64,000 bases of DNA from Methylobacterium sp. J-078. Its GTDB lineage: Bacteria > Pseudomonadota > Alphaproteobacteria > Rhizobiales > Beijerinckiaceae. The notes under the pieces were generated by a model, which saw nothing but the letters and a program-made list of their open reading frames with translations, made no database searches and had not been told where the DNA came from. This document shows positions 26,429 through 35,197 of the stretch, piece by piece. Within the stretch, counting starts at the first letter, position 1. Each line of letters begins with the position of its first letter. Location: contig NZ_JAKSYI010000112.1 of the NCBI RefSeq assembly GCF_022829285.1, positions 62,001 through 126,000 of the forward strand, given 5' to 3'. Both the position numbers and the translations under genes were made by a program.

Positions 26429-27217
26429 ATGAAAGCCCTGCCCTCCGGCTACCGCAACAATCCGCTCGTGACCCGGGTGAACGCCCTGCGTCTGGCGCTG
26501 CGCCTCAACGAGGTCGGGCCCGTCATCACGCTCCTGGCGGTGAGCCTGCTCGGCTACGGCTTCTTCGCCCTGGCCCACGAGGTCGGCGAAGGCTCCACCG
26601 CGGCGCTGGACCGCAAGATCCTGCTGGCCTTGCGCAACCCGGCCGACATCTCCGACCCGATCGGGCCGCGCTGGCTCGAGGAGACCATGCGCGACATCAC
26701 CGGGCTCGGCAGCGTCTTCACCATTGTGTTCGTGACGGCGGCGGCCTGCGCCTACCTGGCGATGACCCGGCGGCGGCGCATCGCCGTGTTCGTGATCGCG
26801 GCGATCGGCGGCGGCGAGATCGCCTCCACGGTCCTGAAGCTGTTCTACCACCGGCCCCGCCCGGACCTCGTGCCCCACGGCATGGAGGTGTTCACCGCGA
26901 GCTTCCCCAGTGGCCACGCCATGATGTCGGCCATCGCCTACCTGACGCTCGCCAGCCTGATCGCCCGGGTCGACCGGCAGCGCGGGGTGAAGATCCTCGT
27001 CCTCACCATCGGCGTGTCGATGACCCTGCTCGTCGGCATCAGCCGGATCTATCTCGGGGTGCACTGGCCGAGCGACGTGGTGGCGGGCTGGTGCGTGGGG
27101 GCCGCCTGGGCGGCCCTGTGCTGGTTCGTGGCCCTGGTCCTGCAGCAGCGGGGCGAGGTGGAGGCGCCGAGTTCCTCGGCCTCGCGGGACGCGCGAAACG
27201 AGAACGAGGCGGCCTGA
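26429..27217 (+). CDS. PAP2-family membrane phosphatase
   Basis: The 262-residue inner-membrane enzyme keeps the three PAP2 signatures: KLFYHRPRP (about 143-151), PSGH (160-163) and SRIYLGVHWPSDV (about 205-217). It has about six membrane helices. Family members dephosphorylate phosphatidate, undecaprenyl diphosphate or similar lipids at the outer face of the membrane. The substrate cannot be read from the sequence. A short charged tail follows the last helix. It may share a transcript with the 2H phosphoesterase gene 74 bases upstream. Confidence 0.88.
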   Translation: MKALPSGYRNNPLVTRVNALRLALRLNEVGPVITLLAVSLLGYGFFALAHEVGEGSTAALDRKILLALRNPADISDPIGPRWLEETMRDITGLGSVFTIVFVTAAACAYLAMTRRRRIAVFVIAAIGGGEIASTVLKLFYHRPRPDLVPHGMEVFTASFPSGHAMMSAIAYLTLASLIARVDRQRGVKILVLTIGVSMTLLVGISRIYLGVHWPSDVVAGWCVGAAWAALCWFVALVLQQRGEVEAPSSSASRDARNENEAA

Positions 27218-27321
27218 CGCGCCCCGGAACCGCGTTTCTCGCCGTGACGTTCCCGACAGAACATGCCGGCGCGCGCGCAGCGCCCGGCCATCCTGTCCCG
27301 CCGGAACCGACAGCGAGCTTC

Positions 27322-28632
27322 ATGACGGACGAACTCCCGCTCTCCCGCCGCAACGTCCTTCGTGCCGGCGGCGCCACCCTGACGGGGCTCGCCCTCGGCG
27401 CGACCGGGGCATCCGCGCAATCGGGACCGCCCGGCCCCTCGGTCCCGGCCGATACCGGCGCGGTGCAGGGGGGCAGGGTGATGTTCCCGAACTGGCGCGG
27501 CCCCGGCGACCGGGCGCCCCCGCCGCCGCCCGCGCCGATGCCGCCGGGCAAGCGGGTGGGCTTTGCCATCGTGGGCCTCGGGCGGCTCTCCCTGGAGGAG
27601 ATCCTGCCGGCGTTCGGCGAGGCCAAGCGGGCGCGCGTGGTCGCGCTGATATCGGGTACGCCGGCCAAGGCCAAGCTCGTGGCCGAGCAGTATGGAATCG
27701 CGCCGGAGGCCGTCTACGGCTACGACGAGTGGGACCGCCTGGCGCAGAATGCGGCGGTCCAGGCTGTCTACGTGGTGACGCCGAACGCGGTGCATCGCGG
27801 CGACGTGCTGGCCGCGGCCAAGGCCGGCAAGCACGTGCTCTGCGAGAAGCCGATGGCGGCCTCCTCCGCTGAGGCGCGGGACATGATCGCGGCCTGCGCG
27901 GCGGCCAAGGTCAAGCTGATGATCGCCTATCGCTGTCAGTACGAGCCCTATAACCGCGAGGTGGTGCGGCTCGCCCGTTCGGGCGAGTTCGGCCGGCCGC
28001 GCCTGATCCAGGCCTTCAACGGACAGACCACCGGGCTGCCCCAGCAATGGCGCCTGAAGAAGGCGCTGGCCGGGGGCGGCGCCCTGCCGGATATCGGGCT
28101 CTACTGCCTCAACGGCGTGCGCGCACTCACCGGCGAGGAGCCGGTCTCCGTGGAGGCGCAGATCCATTCGCCGCCGGGCGACGCCAAGTTCGCCGAGGTC
28201 GAGGAGTCGGTCGCCTTCACCCTGCGCTTTCCCTCGGGCCTCATCGCCCAGTGCATGACGAGCTACGGGGTGCACGAGTCGCGCCGACTCCAGGTCCATA
28301 CCGAGCGCGCCGACATCGACCTGCAGAACGCCTTCGCCTATCGGGGCCAGCGCCTGGTGGTGTCTCGGCCGGACGGGCAGGTGGAATCTCAGGACACCCG
28401 CATCCTGGCGCAGAAGAATCAGTTCGCCCTGGAGATCGACCACATGGCCCGCTGCATCCAGGAGGATCGCCGGCCCCGCACCCCCGGCGAGGAGGGCCTG
28501 CAGGACCAGGTCCTCATGGAGGCGATCTACGAGGCCGCCCGCAGCGGCCGGCCCGTGACGGTGGGTCCGCCCCCAGGCGCGGGCGGCGGCCTCGACGTGA
28601 CCCGGGGTCCCGAACTCGACGAGGCCGGCTGA
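27322..28632 (+). CDS. Tat-exported Gfo/Idh/MocA family oxidoreductase
   Basis: The 436-residue product opens with a Tat leader, SRRNVL at residues 8-13 and a hydrophobic stretch to about 33, and a Pro-rich linker. An NAD(P)-binding fold follows (GFAIVGLGRLS near 80-90) with the family EKP motif at 175-177. The second half is the Gfo/Idh/MocA C-terminal domain. The closest known plan is periplasmic glucose-fructose oxidoreductase, which is exported with bound NADP. The substrate here is unknown. The OprB-type porin gene begins 15 bases later, suggesting a sugar-related pair. Confidence 0.82.
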   Translation: MTDELPLSRRNVLRAGGATLTGLALGATGASAQSGPPGPSVPADTGAVQGGRVMFPNWRGPGDRAPPPPPAPMPPGKRVGFAIVGLGRLSLEEILPAFGEAKRARVVALISGTPAKAKLVAEQYGIAPEAVYGYDEWDRLAQNAAVQAVYVVTPNAVHRGDVLAAAKAGKHVLCEKPMAASSAEARDMIAACAAAKVKLMIAYRCQYEPYNREVVRLARSGEFGRPRLIQAFNGQTTGLPQQWRLKKALAGGGALPDIGLYCLNGVRALTGEEPVSVEAQIHSPPGDAKFAEVEESVAFTLRFPSGLIAQCMTSYGVHESRRLQVHTERADIDLQNAFAYRGQRLVVSRPDGQVESQDTRILAQKNQFALEIDHMARCIQEDRRPRTPGEEGLQDQVLMEAIYEAARSGRPVTVGPPPGAGGGLDVTRGPELDEAG

Positions 28633-28647
28633 TCCGCTTCCGGGGGG

Positions 28648-30252
28648 TTGCCTGAGCGTCATGCGAACCCGCTAGACTGGGCCCGGCGCGGCACGGGACC
28701 CGCCGTCCGGATCGCGAGACGCTTGGCCCAGCTTCGACACGCCCCCCACGCGCGACGACCGCTCGCGGTCGCCGGTGGAGTCCTCCTCGCGATCGGACTC
28801 CTGTCCGGCATCGTCCGGGCCGAGACGCCGGCCGAGACCGCCGCGCGCCTCGCCGCGGAAGGGCGCGCCATCGGCTCCCCGAGGGGTGCGGGCGGCGATC
28901 CCCAGACCTCGGTCGCCCAGTCCGTGACCTCGTCGCGGCCCTCCGCCAATCTCGACACCTCGATCGAGGACCAGCTCGGCCCCTACGGTGACCCCTTCGG
29001 GTTCCGGGCCTTCCTGAAGGCGCGCGGCGTCACCTACAGCCTGACCTATATCGGCGAGAGCCTCGGCAACGTCTCCGGGGGCTTTCGCCGGCGCGGCATC
29101 TACGAGGGCCTGCTCGACCTCGAGATCGACGTGGACCTCGGGCCGCTGCTCGGCTGGAACGGGGCCGCCCTTCACACCAACCTGTTCCAGATCCACGGCG
29201 CCGGCCTCTCGCACGGCGCGGTGGGCAACCTCATCACGATCAGCGGCATCGAGGCGCTGCCGTCGTCGCGGATCTACGAATTGTGGTTCGAGCAGAAGTT
29301 CCTCGACGACCGGTTCGGCCTGAAGTTCGGGCAGATCGCCGCCGACACCGAGTTCGCCGTGACCCAGACCGGCACGGTGTTCGTAAACTCCACCTTCGGC
29401 TGGCCCAACAACATGGCGGTGGTGATCCCGAGCGGCGGCCCGATCTACCCGCTCGCGGTCCCGGGCGTGCGGGCGAAGGTCGTGCCCAACGCCAACCTGT
29501 CCTTCCAGGTCGGCCTGTTCGACGGCGACCCGGCCGGGCCGGTGCGCGGCGGCGCCGACCCCGACCCGCAGCGCCGCAACCGCACGGGGACCAACTTTCG
29601 CACGAGCGACCCGGTCCTGGTGATCGCGGAGGCCTCCTACGCCTACAACATCGAACCCGGCAGCACCGGCGAGGCCGGAACGGTGACGCTGGGCGGCTGG
29701 TATCATTTCGGGCGCTTCGACAGCCTGCGCTTCGATGGCGCCGGCACGTCCCTGGCCGCGCCCTCGAGCACCGGCATCGCCCGCCGCTTCCGGGGACAGG
29801 CCGGCCTCTACGGCCTCATCGACCAGACCGTCTACCGCGAGCCCGACGACCCCAACGACGGCGCCAGCGTGTTCCTGCGCGTCTCCGGATCGCCCTCGGA
29901 CCGCAGCCTCGTGGACGTCTACGCGGATGTCGGCATCGCCTATAAGGGCCTGCTGCCCGGCCGCTCCGATGACACCGTGGGCCTCGCCTTCGGCTATGCG
30001 CGGATCTCCCCCCAGGCGCGCGGCCTCGACACCGATGGGATCCTGGCGACCGGCCTCGCCATGCCGAGGCGCAGCAGCGAGGCGGTGCTGGAGGCGACCT
30101 ACCAGGCCGTGCTCGGACCCGGCGTCACGCTCCAGCCGGACTTCCAGTACGTCTTCCGCCCCGGCGGCAGCATCCCGAACCCGCGCGACGCCGGCGGCGC
30201 CCGCATCCGCAACGCGGCCGTGTTCGGGCTGCGGGGGACGATCCGGTACTGA
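28648..30252 (+). CDS. OprB-type carbohydrate-selective porin
   Basis: The 534-residue outer-membrane protein has a long positively charged N-terminus, a hydrophobic signal (about residues 38-58), then beta-strand-rich sequence with the OprB pattern. Marks are the GVTYSLTYIGE opening, aromatic girdle residues, FGQIAADTEF and a C-terminal barrel strand ending in Tyr. OprB porins pass glucose and other sugars. The start is uncertain: TTG 28648 gives the longest form, but its GGGGGG lies too close; TTG 28723 would shorten the leader to a normal length. The stop is 3 bases from the convergent TAXI gene. Confidence 0.8.
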   Translation: MPERHANPLDWARRGTGPAVRIARRLAQLRHAPHARRPLAVAGGVLLAIGLLSGIVRAETPAETAARLAAEGRAIGSPRGAGGDPQTSVAQSVTSSRPSANLDTSIEDQLGPYGDPFGFRAFLKARGVTYSLTYIGESLGNVSGGFRRRGIYEGLLDLEIDVDLGPLLGWNGAALHTNLFQIHGAGLSHGAVGNLITISGIEALPSSRIYELWFEQKFLDDRFGLKFGQIAADTEFAVTQTGTVFVNSTFGWPNNMAVVIPSGGPIYPLAVPGVRAKVVPNANLSFQVGLFDGDPAGPVRGGADPDPQRRNRTGTNFRTSDPVLVIAEASYAYNIEPGSTGEAGTVTLGGWYHFGRFDSLRFDGAGTSLAAPSSTGIARRFRGQAGLYGLIDQTVYREPDDPNDGASVFLRVSGSPSDRSLVDVYADVGIAYKGLLPGRSDDTVGLAFGYARISPQARGLDTDGILATGLAMPRRSSEAVLEATYQAVLGPGVTLQPDFQYVFRPGGSIPNPRDAGGARIRNAAVFGLRGTIRY

Positions 30253-30255
30253 GCG

Positions 30256-31686
30256 CTACTCCGCCGCCGGTGCGTGCAGGGACAGCAGTCGGGCCGTGCG
30301 GGCATGATCCACGGCGCGGCCGCCCTCCGCGCCCGCATCGCCGAGATTGCGGCGCTCGTCGTTGATCGCGGCGTGGACCGCGTCGATGGCCAGGATGAGG
30401 GCGCTCACCGTGCGGTTGTCGATGTTGCGCTCGCGGGCATGCTGGACGACGTCGGCCACGAGGTCGTCGGTCTCGCGCACGAGGCCGTCGAGGTCGGCCT
30501 TGCAGGTCGAGCCCCGGACCTCGCGCAGGATATCGAGGAGCCGGTCGAGGACGATGTCGATGCGCTCGCGACGCTTGCGGGCGAGGCGCTGGGCGAGCCA
30601 GGCGACGCCCGAGCCCACGGTGCCGCCGAAGAAGGCCAGGAGGTAGATGTAATCCTCGTAGCGCTCGAACATCGTCTGCTGTTCGCGCTCGAAGTAATCC
30701 ACCGCGCCGGGATGGTTGGGTAGGCGGGCGCTGGTGGCGGCCACCGTCGAGTCGAAGTCCGGCGCCTTCATCAGGTTGGCGATGGGCGCCAGCGGCGCCA
30801 GCTTGGAGCGCCACTCGAACAGGTGCTGCGTCACGGAGGCGACGGTGAAGCGGCTGACGCTGCCGCGCGCCATCAGCCGGTAGGAGGCGCCCACCGTCTT
30901 GACGTCCTCTTCCGGGCGCTTCGGGCGACCACCGAAGGTGCCGGCGGGGATCGTCACGGATTGCAGTTCGGGCATCCGCTGGATGATGGCCTCGCCGTCG
31001 GCCACCGAGACGAAGTTGATCTTCTTCTCGGCGGAGGCCGCCTCGACGGCCCGCACCGTCGAGATCGCCGCCTTCGAGGCGGGCGCGGCGATCACCGCCA
31101 CGGCGTCGACGCGGCCCTCGGTCAGCGCGCTCGTCACCTCGCCGGGCTTCAGGGGCACCAGGGCGACGCGGGCCGGGCCGAGGACGGTCTCAGGCCCGGT
31201 CTCGCTGACGGGGCGCGACACGAAGTCGTAGAAGCCGAGAAGATTGGTCAGGAACGGCATGTCGGCGGCGTGCCGCTCCACCACCCCGAGACGCTTGCGC
31301 CCCAGATCCGGGAAGCTCTCGATGCCGGCGGCCTCGGGGGCGGCGATCAGCAAGGCCTCGTCGTGCAGGATGGCGAGGGTCAGCCCGTTCTCCGGCAGCA
31401 GCACGTCGGGCCGCACCACCGCGAGGTCGGCCTTGTTGCGTTGGAGGGCCTCGGCACTGTCGCGCACGTCATCGTAGAAATTCAGCTTGAGGCGTACGTC
31501 CTCGTGGCCCCGGGCCAGGGCCTGCGCGTAGGTCTGGAGCAGCGTCGCCTCGGCCCCGTCGCGGGGCCCCACCGCCACCGTGAGCGTGGTCGGCCGCGAC
31601 AGGTAGACGAGCATCCCCGCCACGAGGGCGAAGCCCAGCGCCAGCAGGACGAGCAACCACTCGCGTCTCACGAGGAATGCCGGCAT
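30256..31686 (-). CDS. TAXI-family (TRAP-type) solute-binding protein with membrane-anchored ends
   Basis: The 476-residue product has an N-terminal membrane helix (about 8-28) and a TAXI-type binding domain (about 32-330), opening LTVAVGPRDGAEATL. A second helix around 345-365 and a charged helical domain to the end follow. Classical TAXI proteins are free periplasmic receptors for a DctM-like permease, but no TRAP permease gene is nearby and this form is tethered at both ends. It may signal or support an unrelated envelope process. ATG 31686 is chosen; a GTG three codons earlier is possible. Confidence 0.75.
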   Translation of the reverse strand: MPAFLVRREWLLVLLALGFALVAGMLVYLSRPTTLTVAVGPRDGAEATLLQTYAQALARGHEDVRLKLNFYDDVRDSAEALQRNKADLAVVRPDVLLPENGLTLAILHDEALLIAAPEAAGIESFPDLGRKRLGVVERHAADMPFLTNLLGFYDFVSRPVSETGPETVLGPARVALVPLKPGEVTSALTEGRVDAVAVIAAPASKAAISTVRAVEAASAEKKINFVSVADGEAIIQRMPELQSVTIPAGTFGGRPKRPEEDVKTVGASYRLMARGSVSRFTVASVTQHLFEWRSKLAPLAPIANLMKAPDFDSTVAATSARLPNHPGAVDYFEREQQTMFERYEDYIYLLAFFGGTVGSGVAWLAQRLARKRRERIDIVLDRLLDILREVRGSTCKADLDGLVRETDDLVADVVQHARERNIDNRTVSALILAIDAVHAAINDERRNLGDAGAEGGRAVDHARTARLLSLHAPAAE

Positions 31687-31765
31687 GACAGGCACGAGCC
31701 CTTGTCCAGCGTGATCACCATCGCGACAGCCTGCCTCCGAAACCTGTCCGGACCATGAAGAACCG

Positions 31766-32407
31766 ATGACACCGCGAAACGTTGCGCCGCGTCCCGGAAG
31801 CCCGGGGGCGGAAAAGGGCCGGATGCCCGCACAGGCCGAGGCCAAGCTCCCGCAGGCAGAGAGGAAGCCACCGCCTCCGGTGACGCCGGCCTATCTGGAG
31901 CGCGCCGCGCTGCACTACCTCGAGCGCTACAGCGCCTCCGTGGCGATGCTGCGGCAGACTCTGAAGCGACGCGTCGACAAGCGCTGCCGCCTGCGCGGCG
32001 AGGAGGCGGCCGCCTACGCGGAGGCGATCGAGGCCACCGTGGCCCGCGCGGTGAGCGCCGGCCTCGTGGACGATGCCCGCTTCACCGCCGGGCGCCTCGC
32101 CGCCCTGCGCCGGCGCGGCGCCTCCGCCCGCGCCGTTTCGGCCAAGCTCGCCGCCAAGGGGGTGCCCCGCGAGGAGGTGGCGGCCGCCATGGAGAACGAA
32201 CGCGCGGCGGCCGACGAGGGCGCCGACCTCGAAGAGGCGGCGGCCCGCGCCTACGCCAAGCGGCGGCGCCTCGGCCCCTGGCGCCGTCCGGGCACGCGGG
32301 AGGCCTATCGCGACCGGGATCTGGCCGCGATGGCGCGCGCCGGCTTCGGCTACGGTCTCGGGCGCCGGGTGATCGAGGCGGAGGAGACGGACGAGCCCAC
32401 GTTCTGA
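31766..32407 (+). CDS. recX: RecX-family regulatory protein
   Basis: RecX binds RecA filaments and limits their growth. The 213-residue product has the usual three-helix repeats: YLERAALHYLERYSAS near 42-57, the GLVDDARF-type motif near 98-105, and LAAKGVPREEVAAAM. The N-terminal 40 residues are Pro/Ala/Lys-rich and probably disordered, and the last ones are acidic. There is no recA beside it in this window. It precedes a radical SAM gene and a UdgX fusion on the same strand, forming a DNA-repair group. ATG 31766 is the first start; ATG 31823 is an alternative. Confidence 0.8.
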   Translation: MTPRNVAPRPGSPGAEKGRMPAQAEAKLPQAERKPPPPVTPAYLERAALHYLERYSASVAMLRQTLKRRVDKRCRLRGEEAAAYAEAIEATVARAVSAGLVDDARFTAGRLAALRRRGASARAVSAKLAAKGVPREEVAAAMENERAAADEGADLEEAAARAYAKRRRLGPWRRPGTREAYRDRDLAAMARAGFGYGLGRRVIEAEETDEPTF

Positions 32408-32500
32408 TCCGCCCCGGCCTGCGACATCGCGGCGGCGGAGAAATGCGGGTTTCCCGCGCGAAAACTTGAACGAATCGCGAACGAGGCGCATCTCTCCCGT

Positions 32501-33715
32501 ATGGACGAAATGCTCGCGAAGAAGCTGCGCATCCTCGCCGATGCGGCCAAGTACGACGCTTCGTGCTCGTCCTCCGGGGCGCCGAAGCGCAGCGCGGCCA
32601 AGGGCGAACTCGGCTCGACCACGGGCGCCGGCATCTGCCACGCCTACACGCCGGACGGGCGCTGCATCTCCCTGCTGAAGATCCTGCTGACGAATTACTG
32701 CCTGTTCGACTGCGCCTACTGCGTCAACCGGCGCTCCTCGAACGTTCAGCGGGCGAAGTTCTCCGTCGAGGAGGTCGTGACCCTCACGGTGGAGTTCTAC
32801 AAGCGCAACTACATTGAGGGGCTGTTCCTCTCCTCCGGCATCATCAAGTCCCCCGACCACACCATGGAGTTGCTCACCCGGGTGGCCAAATCCCTGCGGC
32901 GCGACCACGGCTTTCGCGGCTACATCCACCTGAAGTCGATCCCGGAGGCGAGCCCCTGGCTCATCGAGGAGGCGGGCCTCTACGCCGACCGGCTCTCGAT
33001 CAACGTCGAACTGCCCACCGAGGCGAGCCTGGAGCGCCTCGCGCCCGAGAAGGACGGTGCGGTCATCCAGCACGCCATCGCGCAGATCGGCGAGCGCATC
33101 ACGCAGGCCAAGGCCGAGAAACGTCGGTTCTCGCCCGCCGGGCAATCGACGCAGGTCATCGTCGGGGCGGATGCGACCACGGACGAGGCCCTGATCCGCA
33201 AGAGCGCGCTCCTTTACGGCTCCTACAACCTCAAGCGGGTGTACTACTCGGCCTTCAGTCCGATCCCCGACGGCTCGAGCATCCTGCCGCTTAAATCGCC
33301 GCCGCTCCAGCGCGAGCACCGCCTGTACCAGGGCGACTGGCTGCTGCGATACTACGCCTTCACGCCCGACGATGTCGCCGACGCCACCGAGGACGGGATG
33401 CTCTCCCTCGACATCGACCCGAAGCTCGCCTGGGCGCTGAAGCACCGGGCGCGCTTTCCCGTCGACGTGAACGCCGCCGACCGCGAGATGCTGCTGCGGG
33501 TGCCGGGCCTCGGCGCCCGGGCGGTGGACAAGATCATTCGCGCGCGGCGGCACACCCGCCTGCGCCTCGACGACGTGGCGCGGCTGACCTCCGCCCTGAA
33601 GCGAGCGCGGCCCTTCCTGATCGCGGCCGATTACCACCCGGCCGGCGGCCTCACCGACCGCCTCGACCTGCGGGCGCGTCTCGCCGACCCGCCGCAACAG
33701 TTGAGCCTGTTCTGA
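32501..33715 (+). CDS. radical SAM protein linked to UdgX (putative DNA modification/repair)
   Basis: The 404-residue product has a radical SAM core with CLFDCAYC, the 4Fe-4S cysteines being C67, C71 and C74. A C-terminal helix-hairpin-helix region (about residues 320-350, with VPGLGARAVDKII) suggests DNA binding. This matches the family noted as partner of UDG-like proteins (TIGR03916). The reaction is unknown. Its stop is one base before the next ATG (TGAGATG), so the two are translationally coupled. RecX precedes it by 93 bases. The exact start could also be a Met three codons in. Confidence 0.88.
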   Translation: MDEMLAKKLRILADAAKYDASCSSSGAPKRSAAKGELGSTTGAGICHAYTPDGRCISLLKILLTNYCLFDCAYCVNRRSSNVQRAKFSVEEVVTLTVEFYKRNYIEGLFLSSGIIKSPDHTMELLTRVAKSLRRDHGFRGYIHLKSIPEASPWLIEEAGLYADRLSINVELPTEASLERLAPEKDGAVIQHAIAQIGERITQAKAEKRRFSPAGQSTQVIVGADATTDEALIRKSALLYGSYNLKRVYYSAFSPIPDGSSILPLKSPPLQREHRLYQGDWLLRYYAFTPDDVADATEDGMLSLDIDPKLAWALKHRARFPVDVNAADREMLLRVPGLGARAVDKIIRARRHTRLRLDDVARLTSALKRARPFLIAADYHPAGGLTDRLDLRARLADPPQQLSLF

Positions 33716-33716
33716 G

Positions 33717-35192
33717 ATGGGCGCGCCGACACCCGCCCCTCCCGCCTCCGCGGGGGCCGGTGCCCGCTCCGGCGCGCTCGAAGCCGTCTACCTGTCCCCG
33801 GGCGCCGACATCGACAGCTTTCGCGCGGCCGCCCGCCGTCTCGCGGGGCGGGGCGTTCCGCCCGAGCGGGTGCTCTGGTCCGTCGGCGAGGCGCCGGGGC
33901 TGTTCGGAATGGAGCCGCCGGCTCCGGCCGACGACGCGCCCCTGAACCTGCCGCGCGGTGTCGCCGCGATCGTCGCCCGGGTGGTGCTCCACAGCGATTC
34001 GGAGCGCTACGCCCTGCTCTACGACCTGATCTGGCGCGTCCTGCAGGGTGAGCGCAGGCTGCTGGAAGTGTCGAGCGATCCGCTGGTCCACCGCCTGGAA
34101 CGGATGGCCAAGGCCATCGCCCGCGACCTCCACAAGATGCACGCCTTCCTGCGCTTCCGCCGCGTTGAGGGAAGCGATCCCGAGCGCTTCGTCGCCTGGT
34201 TCGAGCCCGACCACCACATCCTGGGGGCCGCCGCCCCGTTCTTCGTCGGGCGCTTCCGGAGCCTGCACTGGACCATCCTGACGCCGGAGGCCTCGGCCTC
34301 CTGGGATGGCGATACCCTGACCTTCGGCCCCCCGGGGCGACGCGAGGACGCACCGGCGCAGGACGGCTTCGAGGCGGGCTGGCGCGATTACTACGAGAGC
34401 ACCTTTAACCCCGCCCGCACCAACCTCACGGCGATGCGGGCGGAGATGCCGAAGAAGTACTGGCGCAACATGCCCGAGACCGCCGCCATTCCGGGCCTCG
34501 TCCGGCAGGCGGCGGCGCGCACCGGCGCCATGATCGAGAGGGAGCCGCAGATGCCCGTCAAGCGAAACCCTGCCCGCGCGGTGGCCGCCATGGCCGACCA
34601 GGCCCCGGACTCGCTCGACGCCCTCAACGCCATCATCAAGCGCTCGGAGCCGCTGGTGCCGGGCGCGACCCAGGCCGTCCTCGGCGAGGGACCGCTGGGC
34701 GCGTCGATCGCCTTCGTGGGCGAGCAACCGGGCGACCAGGAGGACCGCCAGGGTCGCCCCTTCGTCGGGCCCGCCGGGCAGTTGCTGTCACGCGCGATGG
34801 AGGAGGCCGGGATCGCTCGGGGCGAAGCCTACCTCACCAATGCGGTCAAGCACTTCAAGTTCGAGGAGCGGGGCAAGCGCCGCATCCACCAGAAGCCCAC
34901 CGCCGGCGAGGTCAGCCATTACCGCTGGTGGCTCGACCGGGAGCTCGACTTCGTCGCGCCCCGGCTCGTGGTGGCGCTCGGGGCCACCGCCGTGCTGGCC
35001 CTGACGGGCAAGCAGATTCCGATCACCCGGGCGCGCGGCCCGGCGGACTTCGAAAAGCCCTATGCGGGCTTCATCACCGTGCACCCGTCCTACCTGCTGC
35101 GCCTGCCCGACGAGGCCAAGGCGCAAGCCTACGCGGACTTCGTGGCGGACCTCCGCCGGGTGCACGAACTCGGGCTCTCCCTGGCCGCCTGA
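33717..35192 (+). CDS. udgX: DUF4130-UdgX fusion, uracil-DNA glycosylase family protein
   Basis: The 491-residue product joins an N-terminal DUF4130 domain (about residues 20-250) to a UdgX domain (about 300-485). UdgX is a uracil-DNA glycosylase relative that binds the abasic product covalently through a histidine in KRRIH; here that segment is intact at 387-391, so H391 is the likely link. GEQPGDQED and GRPFVGPAGQLL (about 335-360) and the closing HPSYLL also match. Cysteines for the 4Fe-4S cluster expected in UdgX are not obvious in the read. It follows the radical SAM gene with a 1-base gap. Confidence 0.88.
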   Translation: MGAPTPAPPASAGAGARSGALEAVYLSPGADIDSFRAAARRLAGRGVPPERVLWSVGEAPGLFGMEPPAPADDAPLNLPRGVAAIVARVVLHSDSERYALLYDLIWRVLQGERRLLEVSSDPLVHRLERMAKAIARDLHKMHAFLRFRRVEGSDPERFVAWFEPDHHILGAAAPFFVGRFRSLHWTILTPEASASWDGDTLTFGPPGRREDAPAQDGFEAGWRDYYESTFNPARTNLTAMRAEMPKKYWRNMPETAAIPGLVRQAAARTGAMIEREPQMPVKRNPARAVAAMADQAPDSLDALNAIIKRSEPLVPGATQAVLGEGPLGASIAFVGEQPGDQEDRQGRPFVGPAGQLLSRAMEEAGIARGEAYLTNAVKHFKFEERGKRRIHQKPTAGEVSHYRWWLDRELDFVAPRLVVALGATAVLALTGKQIPITRARGPADFEKPYAGFITVHPSYLLRLPDEAKAQAYADFVADLRRVHELGLSLAA

Positions 35193-35197
35193 CGCTT

